A stretch of DNA of 55,722 nt from an uncultured Porphyromonadaceae bacterium (GTDB taxonomy: Bacteria; Bacteroidota; Bacteroidia; Bacteroidales; Muribaculaceae). The position numbers were made by a program, and so were the translations under genes. The notes under the pieces are model-generated. The model saw only the letters and a list, made by a program, of their open reading frames with translations, searched no databases and was not told the DNA's origin. Shown piece by piece: positions 44,401 through 52,918 of the stretch (position 1 is its first letter; each line of letters begins with the position of its first letter). The stretch lies in contig CABTZK010000011.1 in the NCBI GenBank assembly GCA_902489275.1, positions 1 through 55,722 on the forward strand. Reading direction: 5' to 3'.

Positions 44401-44799
44401 CTTCACTTGCGCTAAAGCGGCTACCTGCTCGATTTTATCGGCAGGAATCAAGGCGGTCACAAGCCCCTTTTGGAAGCGGCATTGAATCTGCACGCCCAGC
44501 GCCTCAAGGGCTGCGGTGTTGTCGCTGTTATCAAGGCGAATGAAAGCAGAAATGAATGCCCGCCCCTGAATGGTGTCGGCTTTAGCGACCAGGCTTTGGG
44601 CGTACTTGTCGGTCATCAAAGCGCCCTTGTTCGCAAGCGGGGCGCGTTGAGACTGTTGAGATTGGTTGCGCTCTTTGAGAAACATCTGGGTCGAAATCGA
44701 CAGTTTCTTAGCAATTGCTGGCGCGTATTGCTGGGCGAAACTGGGAATCATGCCCATCATGGTCATCAAGGCGGTGATTAAGATTAGTTTTTTCTTCAT
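41416..44799 (-). CDS. Secreted subtilisin-like (S8) protease with dockerin-like end
   Basis: A 1127-residue exported protease. Signal peptide, inhibitor-like segment (about 75-140, AFISAFIRLDN and VTALIPADKIEQVAALAQ), S8 domain with D184 (GVVLGVIDTGIDFQH), H242 (IEDHGTHTSS) and S640 (SMEGTSMATPVAAG), and a Gly/Trp-rich loop (GGGWWGGSGG) just before the His motif. Then an immunoglobulin-like segment (VDFEDVVVNQSQSVKIFVKG), a jelly-roll-like module (about 870-1000) and two dockerin-type repeats at the end (GDVNMDGVVNVSDV, ADLDKNGIYNVTDV). The family is sure; the target is unknown. Confidence 0.94.
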   Translation of the reverse strand: MKKKLILITALMTMMGMIPSFAQQYAPAIAKKLSISTQMFLKERNQSQQSQRAPLANKGALMTDKYAQSLVAKADTIQGRAFISAFIRLDNSDNTAALEALGVQIQCRFQKGLVTALIPADKIEQVAALAQVKRVNVSTRMRPLTDKAREASNVDDALLNSPDALRMGITNKYDGSGVVLGVIDTGIDFQHVAFKDKNGKNRIKRAYVYEGGGWWGGSGGTAKEYTEITSTAPTTDNEIEDHGTHTSSTAGGSSVIIDGNNVTVTDDHAAATYGGMAPGADLYLAGISGLSSTYLANAFQKICNYADKEKKPVVVSNSWGSQAGPHDGTGDFADIMEQYFGDNHPGHICLFAASNDAGKAKPADGGGYHISGHASSTNPLGSILRSAASSRDGGYTYSGIMANAWARTPGSKLACKIYVINTQTGAVLTSKTVTSQTSVDLSPYYTGDLTVYFDNVSSNKSQIMLYGGSTWSYGPTSQSLSGQYSIAAEFYPTSGECDIDVWGGSYGYFSNLNNLTTTGHTWVNGSDNSTVSDEATNQNVIAIGAYSTKAKVTDHRGVSHSLPYTEGDIAYFSSYQEAGEGGTGEILPHISAPGATVVSAVNHYDTSGSYSYLNGNSDQYGYYRVNTNKTSPYGSMEGTSMATPVAAGIVALWLQASLNDNAAYKGLTTSQVKQIMQETAITDAFTTTGANATHFGHGKIDALAGIQKILGVSGGPVLAAYPSKVDFEDVVVNQSQSVKIFVKGNQLSKPVTVSNSNPAFTCTPVTLTAEQVMAGDSVTVTFTPSKEGAFCDTLTLISDALKAKVSLQGNGKIEIVAPVMLPADSASISLTQFRADWIHEAQAGDVASYTLYVNKKPNAVEVLHEDFSKTKNESDTPISNFNDFTDVPGWSGFKVFPGGNSVVQIGSSDNMGYLMTPRLDLSKSGGKVTVKFNAKSYAGDNSMVYVSCGNYRKEVQLANNYANYVIVLNCKEADGQTVKFACAARKNRMLIDKVYVYTDIPENGNQAAAEEGDSTTRVITGITDKSYTVKDLSAGGSFLYCVKAIYNNGSESALSNQEEVTLFAQGTGLTGDVNMDGVVNVSDVTTLIDKVLGFEPSPFDGNAADLDKNGIYNVTDVTALINLIIGQ

Positions 44800-44837
44800 A
44801 ATCTAAAAAATTGTATGAATTGAAAAGAATGAATTGG

Positions 44838-44869
44838 CAAAACTATAAATTTTTATCAATAAATCCAAA
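44838..44869 (-). promoter_or_regulatory. Promoter of the second subtilase gene
   Basis: Minus strand TTTG (44866-44869) and TAGTTTTG (44838-44845), spacer 20. The start codon is 39 bases downstream. Confidence 0.7.
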
Positions 44870-44960
44870 TGATGCTTCACGTTTTTTGTGAACTTTGCCG
44901 CAAGCAATGTCTATTGAGGGACTTGAGGGGGTAGGAAGCATCAAATTTCGTGCGGGCGTG

Positions 44961-46817
44961 CTACTGCTCGTAGTCAACCTCATGGTCGAGAGCCGTGATG
45001 AAGTCCTCCAGCACCGAGGGCTCCACGTCGCCCATTTGATACTCCTTTTCGGCATCTTTGCGTATTTCGGCAATCCAGGCGCGGCGGGCAGTGATGTAGT
45101 CGCTTTGAATGCGTTTCACGTCGGCCATGCCCAGCTCGGTGAGCCCGTAGTAGTCGAGAATGAGGCGATAGGTCCATGTCCATCGGTATTCGCGATAGTG
45201 CGCGTCAATCTCAATGAAGCGGTCAGTCACCTCGTCGATGCTGCCAATGGTGCCGTCTTTGATGTCTTTGATGAGCCGGTTCTCCTCGCTCTCGGGGAGC
45301 AGCAGCCCCGAGAGGTCATTCCAGCGCCCGAGACCCACTTGCGAGGTGGGGGGCGTGAGTTTAGGGTCACATCTGAGGATGCGTTTGAGCACAGCTCCCA
45401 TGTAGATGCGCAGTGCGATGTCGTAGTACTTGATGCCCTTTTGCAGCGCGCTGGCGTGAATCACATAGTCATGGTAGTTGTAGCAGTTCACGTGGTCGCC
45501 CGAGGCCTCGCGCAGCCGTTCCAATATGGCTTTGCCCTCGACGATGCCGCCCACCGAGAAAGGCGAGAGCCAGTCGAAGTTCACGATACTCTTCTGGCTG
45601 CCAAAGGGGCGAATGTCGCGCTTTGGCCACTTGCGGATGTCGCGGTACAAGCCCACGGTGGTGATGTTGCGGCCTGGCGAGAGATACATCGTGGAGCCGT
45701 AGGCGATGAGGTAGCTGAAGGGCAGCGAGCGCGTGTCGGGGTGGTACATGAGCTTGCCAAAGCACACCGAGAACGTGCCGATGTGGGCGGGCATGAGCAG
45801 GTAGCACCCACTGGCCGTCTTGCACCCGCGGTCGAGCGTGCCATAGTGCATGGGCCCCATCTTGTAGGCATGGTTGCTGAAGTTGGTGGCGCTGCCAGCG
45901 TTGTAGAACGAGAACTGACCGCCAATGAGCAGGGAACTCTTGTGGTGTGACGCGGTAAATGGACCGCAGAATGCCGCGCAGGCCTCGCCGTTGGCCATGT
46001 AGGAATTGGCGAAAAACACGCTGGCCGCTGCCGTGAAGCCATTGCTGAGCGTGCAGGACTCGCCCACAAAACAGTTCTCGATCTTCACGCTGTTGATAAT
46101 CTTTGAGCCGTCGCTGATAATCGTGTTCTCGCAAATCACCCCTGTGCCGATGTACACCTTGGCCTGGCAGGCACTCAAAATGGTGCAGTCGCTCAAGCGC
46201 GAGGCGCCGCTAATCTCGCAGCCGTCGTTGATGATGCAGTTGGTGATTTCCTTGGCGTTGATAATCTTCACATTGTTGCCAATCGTGCCCACTTTGGGTA
46301 GGTGGCGAGCCACATCCTCAAGAATGAGCTGTTGCAGGCGGCTCTTCAATTCCTTGTCGTTGAAATGCTTCACCATGAAGGCGGCAAGCTGGCTGTTCAA
46401 GTTGCTAAATAGCAGGATGTTGCCGTCTCCCACCTCGTTGAGTACCGAGATGAGTAGCCCTTGCCCGTAGGTGGCGTGGCTGTTGGTTTCGAGCGTGCAA
46501 ATGTTGGAAATGAGGCACTCATTGCCAATCTCGTAGTTGTTGATATAGTTGGACACGTTCTCGATGAGGCAGTTGTCGCCAATGGTCACGTTGCGCAGCG
46601 TGGCGTTGGCAATGCCAGAATGCTTGACAAAGCCCTCGGCCACCTCCACGTCGCGCGTCATGTGCCCGATTTTGATGTCGCCATAGAGCATGACGCGGTG
46701 CAGGTAATTGGGTTTGAAACTGCTGGTCACAAGTATGCGGTTCCAGTCTTCGGCCCAGCACGAGTTGTCATGCAGGGCTTGAATCTCTTGTGTTGTTAAA
46801 TGTCGATAGTCACACAT
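44961..46817 (-). CDS. DUF4954 family protein with left-handed beta-helix
   Basis: A 618-residue cytoplasmic protein typical of Bacteroidota. The middle part (about residues 50-290) is built of hexapeptide-like turns (IGDNCLIENVSNYINNYEIG, DGCEISGASRLSDCTILSA), the fold of acyltransferases and sugar-nucleotide enzymes, followed by a helical C-terminal region. The start MCDYRHLTTQEIQALHDNSC is well conserved in the family. It is sometimes annotated near sugar-nucleotide functions, but no activity has been shown that I know of. Monocistronic, with a good promoter. Confidence 0.9.
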   Translation of the reverse strand: MCDYRHLTTQEIQALHDNSCWAEDWNRILVTSSFKPNYLHRVMLYGDIKIGHMTRDVEVAEGFVKHSGIANATLRNVTIGDNCLIENVSNYINNYEIGNECLISNICTLETNSHATYGQGLLISVLNEVGDGNILLFSNLNSQLAAFMVKHFNDKELKSRLQQLILEDVARHLPKVGTIGNNVKIINAKEITNCIINDGCEISGASRLSDCTILSACQAKVYIGTGVICENTIISDGSKIINSVKIENCFVGESCTLSNGFTAAASVFFANSYMANGEACAAFCGPFTASHHKSSLLIGGQFSFYNAGSATNFSNHAYKMGPMHYGTLDRGCKTASGCYLLMPAHIGTFSVCFGKLMYHPDTRSLPFSYLIAYGSTMYLSPGRNITTVGLYRDIRKWPKRDIRPFGSQKSIVNFDWLSPFSVGGIVEGKAILERLREASGDHVNCYNYHDYVIHASALQKGIKYYDIALRIYMGAVLKRILRCDPKLTPPTSQVGLGRWNDLSGLLLPESEENRLIKDIKDGTIGSIDEVTDRFIEIDAHYREYRWTWTYRLILDYYGLTELGMADVKRIQSDYITARRAWIAEIRKDAEKEYQMGDVEPSVLEDFITALDHEVDYEQ

Positions 46818-47150
46818 TGATGTTCGTCTTAAATTTTGGCTCTAACTTGTTCCTTGCAGGCTTGCTACATAGGTCCATGGGTTTAGCAAGCGACAAAGTT
46901 ACAGCAAAATCTGCTTTTGCTCAAAATGTTCAAGACTTTTTTGAGGTGGGCGCAATTTTTTTTGGTGTAGAGTTTAACAGCAAATGAAAAATGGCGCTTC
47001 TTTTTGGATTCTTCAAAAAAAATATTATATTTGTTGTTGGAAATGATGGGGGTATGGTTTTGCCATTCTATTCCTGCCCTTTCGAGTGATGAACCGAAAA
47101 ATCAATCATACGCTTGTTGAGGAATAGGCAAGCGGCATTGAAAGCGAAAG
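46818..47150. promoter_or_regulatory. 333-base divergent intergenic region with two promoters
   Basis: For DUF4954 (minus strand): TTTG (46922-46925), spacer 20, TAACTTTG (46894-46901), leader about 75 bases. For the lipoprotein (plus strand): TTTG (47003-47006), spacer 19, TATATTTG (47026-47033), leader about 110 bases. Nothing else is seen. Confidence 0.7.
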
Positions 47151-47693
47151 ATGAAGAAGTTAGCGTTAATGTTCGCCACGCTTTTTGTGGTGGCTTTTGT
47201 GGCCTGCACGGGCGGCAAGGGTGGCAAGAGTGGCGAAAACGACGGTAGCGACAGCACGGCTACCGAGGACAGTACCGAGATTGTCCAGAAAGTGACTCTG
47301 AAAGTGCTTGTTGGGTCGAGTGGCAGTTGGTACAAGACGTTCAAGCCAGCTGCCGACACGGTTCAAGTTGAGGGCACGCTCAAGGGCGACAAGATGCGTG
47401 TGACGGTCTCCGTACCCGTCACTTGCAGGAAAACCAAACCCGAGCAGGCCACCGTCACGGCCGTGGAGGATAACCCGGCGTTGAGCATCACGTCGCGCAA
47501 CGACGACAAGCTCTTTGACAAGGTACCGCTCCCCGAAGACCAAAAGGCCGCTGTGCTTGACTTCTTGAGAACCGCAAAGGCGGGCGACACCAAGGAGTTC
47601 ACTTGGAAAACCGAAATGCCTGCCGGCGACTTTGAGAAATTTAAATTGAGCGACAACTACTACTTGACCATCCTCTCGCCCATCACCAAGTAG
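47151..47693 (+). CDS. Hypothetical lipoprotein
   Basis: A 180-residue lipoprotein (lipobox FVAC, Cys19) with a low-complexity linker of Gly, Lys, Ser and Asp after the cysteine (GGKGGKSGENDGSDSTATED), then a compact beta-rich domain of about 130 residues. No known motif. It is transcribed alone between a strong promoter and a terminator. Function unknown. Confidence 0.8.
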   Translation: MKKLALMFATLFVVAFVACTGGKGGKSGENDGSDSTATEDSTEIVQKVTLKVLVGSSGSWYKTFKPAADTVQVEGTLKGDKMRVTVSVPVTCRKTKPEQATVTAVEDNPALSITSRNDDKLFDKVPLPEDQKAAVLDFLRTAKAGDTKEFTWKTEMPAGDFEKFKLSDNYYLTILSPITK

Positions 47694-47779
47694 CGCGAGG
47701 GAGAAAAACGGCGCTCTGCCAAGGGCTTGGAAGACGGCAGGCCTGGCTGTGAGGAAAAGTGAAGCGTTCCGTCTGAACG

Positions 47780-47814
47780 AATCCCCGAGGCCGTTTCGGT
47801 CCCGGGGATTTTTT
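47780..47814 (+). terminator. Terminator after the lipoprotein gene
   Basis: AATCCCCG (47780-47787) pairs with CGGGGATT (47803-47810), with an inner GGCCG/CGGTC stem, and is followed by a T run (47809-47814). It lies between the convergent lipoprotein and guaA stops and may serve the plus strand mainly. Confidence 0.8.
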
Positions 47815-47844
47815 GCGAGCGTGCCTGCTGGGCACAGGCTTCCC

Positions 47845-49389
47845 TCATTCCCACTCGATGGTGGCAGGGGGCTTTGAGGAGATGTCGTAGCACACGCGGT
47901 TCACGCCTTTCACCTTGTTAATAATCTCGTTGCTCACCTTGGCCATGAAGTCGTAGGGGAGGTGTGCCCAATCGGCGGTCATGGCATCGGTGCTGGTCAC
48001 CGCACGGAGCGCAACGGGATGCTCGTAGGTGCGCTCATCGCCCATCACGCCCACGCTGCGAATGGTGCTCAACAGCACAGTGCCAGCTTGCCACACTTTG
48101 TCGTAGAGGGGTTTCCCGTCATCGCACGTGTAGTTGTGCAGGGCTTCGATGTAGATGTCGTCGGCATCTTGCAAGATGCGCACTTTCTCGGGGGTGATGT
48201 CGCCCAGGATGCGCACGGCTAAGCCTGGACCAGGGAAGGGGTGGCGCTTGATGAGACGCTCGGGCATGGCGAGTTGCCGGCCCACGCGGCGCACCTCGTC
48301 TTTGAAAAGCCACTGGAGCGGTTCACACAGTTTCAGGTGCATCTCTTGAGGTAGGCCGCCCACGTTGTGGTGGCTCTTGATGGTCATGCCAGTGATGCTC
48401 AGCGACTCGATGCGGTCGGGGTAAATCGTGCCCTGTGCGAGCCATTTGGCATCGCTAATCTTCTTGGCTTCGGCATTGAACACTTCTACAAAGTCGCGGC
48501 CAATGATTTTGCGCTTTTGCTCGGGATCGGTTACGCCCGCCAAGTCGCTGAAAAATTTTTGGCTGGCGTCAACGCCAATCACGTCCAAGCCAAGCCCCTG
48601 ATAGGCATTCATCACTTTGGCAAACTCGTTTTTACGCAACATGCCGTGATCCACAAAAATGCAGGTCAGCTTCTCGCCGATGGCCTTGTGGAGCAATGTG
48701 GCGCACACGCTCGAGTCCACACCGCCCGAAAGGCCGAGAATCACGCGGTCGTTGCCCAGTTGCTCCTTGAGTGCGCTCACAGTGCTCTCGACAAACGAGG
48801 CGGCGCTCCACGATTGAGCGCTGCCGCAAATGTCGACGACAAAGTTTTTCAGCAACTGCTTGCCTTGGCTCGTGTGGAACACCTCGGGGTGAAACTGGAC
48901 TCCCCACAACGGCTGCTCGCCGCTGGCAAATGCGGCATACTTCACGTCGGCGGTCGATGCAACCACGTGACAATCTCCAGGGATGGCCGCAATGGTGTCG
49001 CCATGGCTCATCCACACTTGGCTGTTGTCGTCAAAACCCCTGAAAAGCGGGTCTCGCTTGTCCATCCACCGCAAGTGGGCGCGGCCATACTCACGCGTGC
49101 CACTGGGCTCCACCTGGCCGCCATTGCTGTGGGCAATGTACTGAGCGCCATAGCAGATGCCGAGCACGGGCACTTGACCCACAAATGGCCCTAAATCGGC
49201 CTTAAAGGCCGCAGGGTCATGCACCGAGTAAGGCGATCCCGAGAGAATGACGCCAATCACGCTCTCGTCGCCAGCGGGGAACTTGTTGTAAGGGAGAATT
49301 TCGCAAAACGTGTTGAGTTCGCGCACGCGGCGACCAATCAATTGTGTCGTCTGTGAGCCGAAATCCAAAATGATGATTTTTTGCTGCAT
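47845..49389 (-). CDS. guaA: GMP synthase (glutamine-hydrolysing)
   Basis: A 514-residue cytoplasmic enzyme that aminates XMP to GMP. The class I amidotransferase domain has Cys79 (VLGICYGAQ) and the His/Glu pair in WGVQFHPEV; the ATP-pyrophosphatase domain has the P-loop LGLSGGVDSSV; the C-terminal dimerisation domain ends with the usual PPATIEWE. Full length. It is divergent from the vsr-type gene with 86 bases between starts; the -7 box TAACTTTG (49417-49424, minus strand) is 28 bases upstream. Confidence 0.98.
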   Translation of the reverse strand: MQQKIIILDFGSQTTQLIGRRVRELNTFCEILPYNKFPAGDESVIGVILSGSPYSVHDPAAFKADLGPFVGQVPVLGICYGAQYIAHSNGGQVEPSGTREYGRAHLRWMDKRDPLFRGFDDNSQVWMSHGDTIAAIPGDCHVVASTADVKYAAFASGEQPLWGVQFHPEVFHTSQGKQLLKNFVVDICGSAQSWSAASFVESTVSALKEQLGNDRVILGLSGGVDSSVCATLLHKAIGEKLTCIFVDHGMLRKNEFAKVMNAYQGLGLDVIGVDASQKFFSDLAGVTDPEQKRKIIGRDFVEVFNAEAKKISDAKWLAQGTIYPDRIESLSITGMTIKSHHNVGGLPQEMHLKLCEPLQWLFKDEVRRVGRQLAMPERLIKRHPFPGPGLAVRILGDITPEKVRILQDADDIYIEALHNYTCDDGKPLYDKVWQAGTVLLSTIRSVGVMGDERTYEHPVALRAVTSTDAMTADWAHLPYDFMAKVSNEIINKVKGVNRVCYDISSKPPATIEWE

Positions 49390-49416
49390 TAGGAAGTGAG
49401 ATTATAATTATGCCTA

Positions 49417-49455
49417 CAAAGTTAGTCATTGTCGTGGATTTTTTTGCTAATTTTG
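49417..49455. promoter_or_regulatory. Divergent promoters of guaA and the vsr gene
   Basis: Minus strand -7 TAACTTTG at 49417-49424 serves guaA; plus strand -7 TAATTTTG at 49448-49455 serves the nuclease gene, whose ATG is 21 bases on. Only 23 bases separate the two boxes. Neither has an ideal -33; the plus-strand TTG at 49429-49431 is 16 bases away. Confidence 0.5.
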
Positions 49456-49475
49456 TGGAGAAAAACTTGTAACGC

Positions 49476-49994
49476 ATGGCCGATAGGATGACACCCGAGC
49501 AACGCCACCGCTGCATGGCGGCAGTGAAAGGAGCCGACACAAAGCCCGAGATGCTCGTGCGCCGGTGGCTGTGGGCGCAGGGGTTTCGTTATCGCCTGCA
49601 TGTAAAGCGCCTGCCAGGCAAGCCCGACATTGTGCTGCACCGCTACCACACGGTCATCAACGTGAATGGCTGTTTTTGGCATGGGCATGAGGGATGCAGT
49701 CTCTACCGGCTGCCCAAGAGCAACACGGCCTATTGGCAGGACAAAATTGATCGTAACCGCCAGCGCGATGCCGAGAATTTGGCCAAATTGAAGTTAATGG
49801 GCTGGTATGTTGTCAACTTGTGGGAGTGCGACCTCGCCAAGAACCGCCGTGAGGAAACCCTCTTGTCGCTCAGCCGCGTCCTCAGCCAAATCTATCTGAA
49901 AATCAAGGGGGTGTGTCTGTATGCCGATAAGGTGCCCAGTCAGGACGAGGCTGCCGCAGCCGAGCCTGCCGTGCCTTACCAGTCTCGCCATTAG
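49476..49994 (+). CDS. vsr: Very short patch repair endonuclease (Vsr), orphan
   Basis: A 172-residue nuclease that nicks at T:G mismatches left by 5-methylcytosine deamination. Landmarks coincide with E. coli Vsr numbering: catalytic D51 (GKPDIVLHRY) and H69 (NGCFWHGHEGC), with zinc-ligand candidates C66, H71 and C74. The N-terminus MTPEQRHRCMAAVKGADTKP is typical. The C-terminus is about 25 residues longer than E. coli Vsr. No cytosine methyltransferase gene lies beside it or elsewhere in the window. Confidence 0.92.
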   Translation: MADRMTPEQRHRCMAAVKGADTKPEMLVRRWLWAQGFRYRLHVKRLPGKPDIVLHRYHTVINVNGCFWHGHEGCSLYRLPKSNTAYWQDKIDRNRQRDAENLAKLKLMGWYVVNLWECDLAKNRREETLLSLSRVLSQIYLKIKGVCLYADKVPSQDEAAAAEPAVPYQSRH

Positions 49995-50171
49995 GCTGTT
50001 TTTTCGACCAACTTTTTCTATACTTATTTCGCTGAAAATCAGAGGAGTTGGCATGTGTCACAGACAATTTTTATTGTCCCCGAAATTCAAACACAGGCAG
50101 CTTTTCCCCGCACACCGTTCACCTATTAAAATAAAAAAATTGACAAAACAAAGCTGCTTAAATGAAAGAGC

Positions 50172-50207
50172 CGTGGGCTGCCCTTCCTCAAAAAGGCGCA
50201 GCCCACG
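50172..50207 (-). terminator. Hairpin after the Bax1-type gene
   Basis: A perfect 10-bp stem (CGTGGGCTGC, 50172-50181, with GCAGCCCACG, 50198-50207) with an inner CCTT/AAGG pairing. It lies 25 bases past the stop on the minus strand. The T tract is imperfect (CTCTTTCATTT), so termination is likely but not certain. Confidence 0.65.
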
Positions 50208-50231
50208 CTTGCCATAGTGTCATGATGCTTG

Positions 50232-50987
50232 CTAATTTCGGCTTCCGCCAAAGAAGCGAAGCAGGTAGATGAACAAGTTGATGAAGTCGAGGTAGAGCGA
50301 CAGGGCGCCAAGGGTGGCCACCTTGCTCACGTTCTCGTTGCCCACGGTTTCCTCGGCCATGCGTTTAATCTTTTGGGTGTCCCATGCCGTCAGCCCCACG
50401 AAGATGGCCACGCCCGCCAAACTGATGATCCAGTCTAACCTGCTATTGGCCAAAAAAATGTTGATGACTGACGCCACAATCAAGCCAATGAGGCACATCA
50501 CTAAGACACTCCCCATCTTGGCCAGGTTGGCCTTGGTGACATAGCCGTAGACGGCCATCGTGCCAAACACGGCAGCGGTGATGAAGAAGGTCTTCACGAT
50601 AGCCTCGCCCGAGTAGATGAGCAGGATTGGGGTGAGTGTGAGCCCTGAGGCAACAGCGTAGACATAGAACAAGACTCGGGCTGTGCTGGCTTTCATCTTG
50701 TTGATGCGCGCCGACAGATAGAGTACCAGCGCTACTTCGACACCGATGAGTAGAAAGAAACTGATTCGGTTGGTGAAGAGCAATGACACCATTTCGGCAT
50801 TGCTGGCTACAAAGAGAGAGGTGAGTGCTGTGACCAGGATGGCAAGAAACATCTTGCCAAACACGCGGCGCATGATGCGGCTCACGTAACTGTTCAATGC
50901 CGACTCATTCTCGGCGGCAATGGCGCTGCCGAAACCGTATTGCGGTGGCTGCTGCCCATAGATGTTGTGATAACCGTAATTTTCCAT
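50232..50987 (-). CDS. Bax inhibitor-1/YccA family membrane protein
   Basis: A 251-residue inner-membrane protein with seven hydrophobic segments and the BI-1 signature region around MRRVFGKMFLAILVTALTSL and SRLDWIISLAGVAIFVGLTA-WDTQKIK (given in parts). Bacterial members are implicated in control of membrane protease FtsH or calcium leak, but roles vary. The N-terminal 30 residues are hydrophilic and rich in Tyr, Gly and Gln. Single gene between argS and the vsr gene. Confidence 0.92.
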   Translation of the reverse strand: MENYGYHNIYGQQPPQYGFGSAIAAENESALNSYVSRIMRRVFGKMFLAILVTALTSLFVASNAEMVSLLFTNRISFFLLIGVEVALVLYLSARINKMKASTARVLFYVYAVASGLTLTPILLIYSGEAIVKTFFITAAVFGTMAVYGYVTKANLAKMGSVLVMCLIGLIVASVINIFLANSRLDWIISLAGVAIFVGLTAWDTQKIKRMAEETVGNENVSKVATLGALSLYLDFINLFIYLLRFFGGSRN

Positions 50988-51058
50988 TGTATTGTATAGA
51001 AATTTTTGAATGTTTAAAGAATAATAGCAAAAAGCGTGCCATCAAGTCACCTGTCACA

Positions 51059-52843
51059 TCACATGCGCTCGGGCACTTCGATGCCCAGCAGGCCAAAGCC
51101 GCGAGAAATCAGGCTGGCCACGGTCTTTGACATGACTAAGCGGAAGGCGCGCGCTTGCGGGTTCTCCTCCTTGAGGATGCTATAGTCGTGGTAAAACTGG
51201 TTGTAGGCTTTGGCTAACTCAAACACGTAGTTGGCCACCAGCGCGGGGCTATAGGTGCGCCCTGCCTCTGAAACGACCGTAGCAAAGTCGGTGAGGCGCT
51301 GAATCAGGGAAATCTCTTTCTCGTTAGGCTCGTAGGCGCTGAAGTCAACCGTGACGTCGTCAGCGCCACGCTTGCGAAGCACGCTTTGGATGCGTGCGTA
51401 GGTGTACTGCACAAACGGGCCCGTGTTGCCGTTGAAGTCAATTGACTCGGCGGGATTGAAGAGCATGTTCTTGCGCGGGTCCACCTTGAGGATGAAGTAT
51501 TTCAGCGCGCCAAGCCCGATGACGCGGAGCGCCTCCTCGCGCTCGGCATCGGTCATCTCGGCCACGGCGTTGCGGCTCTTGCTCACCTCGCGGGCGGTGT
51601 TGATCATCTCGTCCATGAGGTCGTCGGCATCCACGACCGTGCCCTCGCGGGACTTCATTTTACCGTTAGGCAGTTCCACCATGCCGTAGGAGAAGTGAAT
51701 CAGGTCTTTGCCCCACTTGAACCCCAGCTTGTCGAGCAGCAGCGAGAGCACTTGGAAGTGATAGTTTTGCTCGTTGCCCACCACGTATATCATTTGGTCG
51801 ATGGGAAAGTCCTGAAAACGGAGTTTGGCGGTGCCAATGTCTTGGGTCATGTACACCGAGGTGCCGTCGCTGCGCAAGAGCAGTTTCTGGTCGAGGCCGT
51901 CGCTCGTGAGGTCGGCCCACACCGAGTTGTCCTCTTTGCGGTAGAAAAGCCCTTTTTCCAGTCCTTCAAGCACTTTCTCCTTGCCTTCGAGATAGGTGCT
52001 GCTCTCGTAGTAGATTTTGTCGAAACTCACGCCTAACCGCTTGTAGGTCTCGTCAAAGCCTGCATAGACCCAGCCATTCATCTTTTCCCAAAGCGCGCGC
52101 ACCTCGGGGTCGCCTTCTTCCCATTGCTTGAGCATGGCGCGTGCCTCCTTGATGAGTGGCGCTTCTCGCTCGGCCTGCTCCTTGTCCATGCCTTTCTCAA
52201 CGAGGTCGTTGACCTCGGCCTTGTAGTGCTTGTCAAAGAGCACGTAGAAGTCGCCAATCAGGTGGTCGCCTTTCTTGCCAGCGCGTTCGGGCGTGATCCC
52301 GTTTCCCCACTTGAGCCATGCCAGCATCGACTTGCAGATGTGGATGCCGCGGTCGTTCACAATGTTGGTTTTTACCACCTTGTTGCCATTGGCCTCCATG
52401 ATTTTCGAGAGGCTGTAGCCCAGCAGGTTGTTGCGCACGTGCCCCAGGTGCAGGGGCTTGTTGGTGTTGGGCGACGAGTACTCAATCATCACCAGCTTGC
52501 TGGCTTGAGTCGCTGGTTTGAAGCCAAATTCAGGGTCTGCTGCCACCTGCTGCAGCACGCTGGCCCAGAACGATGGCTTAATGGTGATGTTCAGGAATCC
52601 CTTGATGACGTTGAATTTCTCAACGGCCTTGCAGTGGGCGGCCAAGTGCTCGCCAATCTCCTGCGCGGTGTCCTCGGGGCGCTTGTGAGAAGCCTTGAGA
52701 AACGGGAACACAACAATCGTGAGATTTCCCTCAAACTCCTTTTTCGTGGTTGTTGGCACAATCTTCCCGGCAGGCATTTCCAGCCCGTAAAGGGCGTTCA
52801 CCGCGTCGGCTGTGGCTTGTGCTAAAATGTGGTCAATCGACAT
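51059..52843 (-). CDS. argS: Arginyl-tRNA synthetase
   Basis: A 594-residue class I synthetase. The HIGH motif appears as NTNKPLHLGHVRN (about residues 130-142) and the KMSKS loop as the variant GKMKSREGT, as is common in ArgRS. The N-terminal additional domain and the C-terminal DALR anticodon-binding domain (FAYARIQ-like TYARIQSVLRKR and VVSEAGRTYSPALVANYVFE) are present. Full length. Promoter close upstream. Confidence 0.97.
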   Translation of the reverse strand: MSIDHILAQATADAVNALYGLEMPAGKIVPTTTKKEFEGNLTIVVFPFLKASHKRPEDTAQEIGEHLAAHCKAVEKFNVIKGFLNITIKPSFWASVLQQVAADPEFGFKPATQASKLVMIEYSSPNTNKPLHLGHVRNNLLGYSLSKIMEANGNKVVKTNIVNDRGIHICKSMLAWLKWGNGITPERAGKKGDHLIGDFYVLFDKHYKAEVNDLVEKGMDKEQAEREAPLIKEARAMLKQWEEGDPEVRALWEKMNGWVYAGFDETYKRLGVSFDKIYYESSTYLEGKEKVLEGLEKGLFYRKEDNSVWADLTSDGLDQKLLLRSDGTSVYMTQDIGTAKLRFQDFPIDQMIYVVGNEQNYHFQVLSLLLDKLGFKWGKDLIHFSYGMVELPNGKMKSREGTVVDADDLMDEMINTAREVSKSRNAVAEMTDAEREEALRVIGLGALKYFILKVDPRKNMLFNPAESIDFNGNTGPFVQYTYARIQSVLRKRGADDVTVDFSAYEPNEKEISLIQRLTDFATVVSEAGRTYSPALVANYVFELAKAYNQFYHDYSILKEENPQARAFRLVMSKTVASLISRGFGLLGIEVPERM

Positions 52844-52865
52844 AGGTCATCTTCATTTTGAAATG

Positions 52866-52896
52866 CAAAGTTACAGCAAATCGCGCGCAATGCAAA
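52866..52896 (-). promoter_or_regulatory. argS promoter
   Basis: Minus strand TTTG (52893-52896), spacer 19, TAACTTTG (52866-52873), an exact consensus match. The start is 23 bases downstream. Confidence 0.75.
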
Positions 52897-52918
52897 ATGA
52901 AAAATGTTATTTTTCCTT

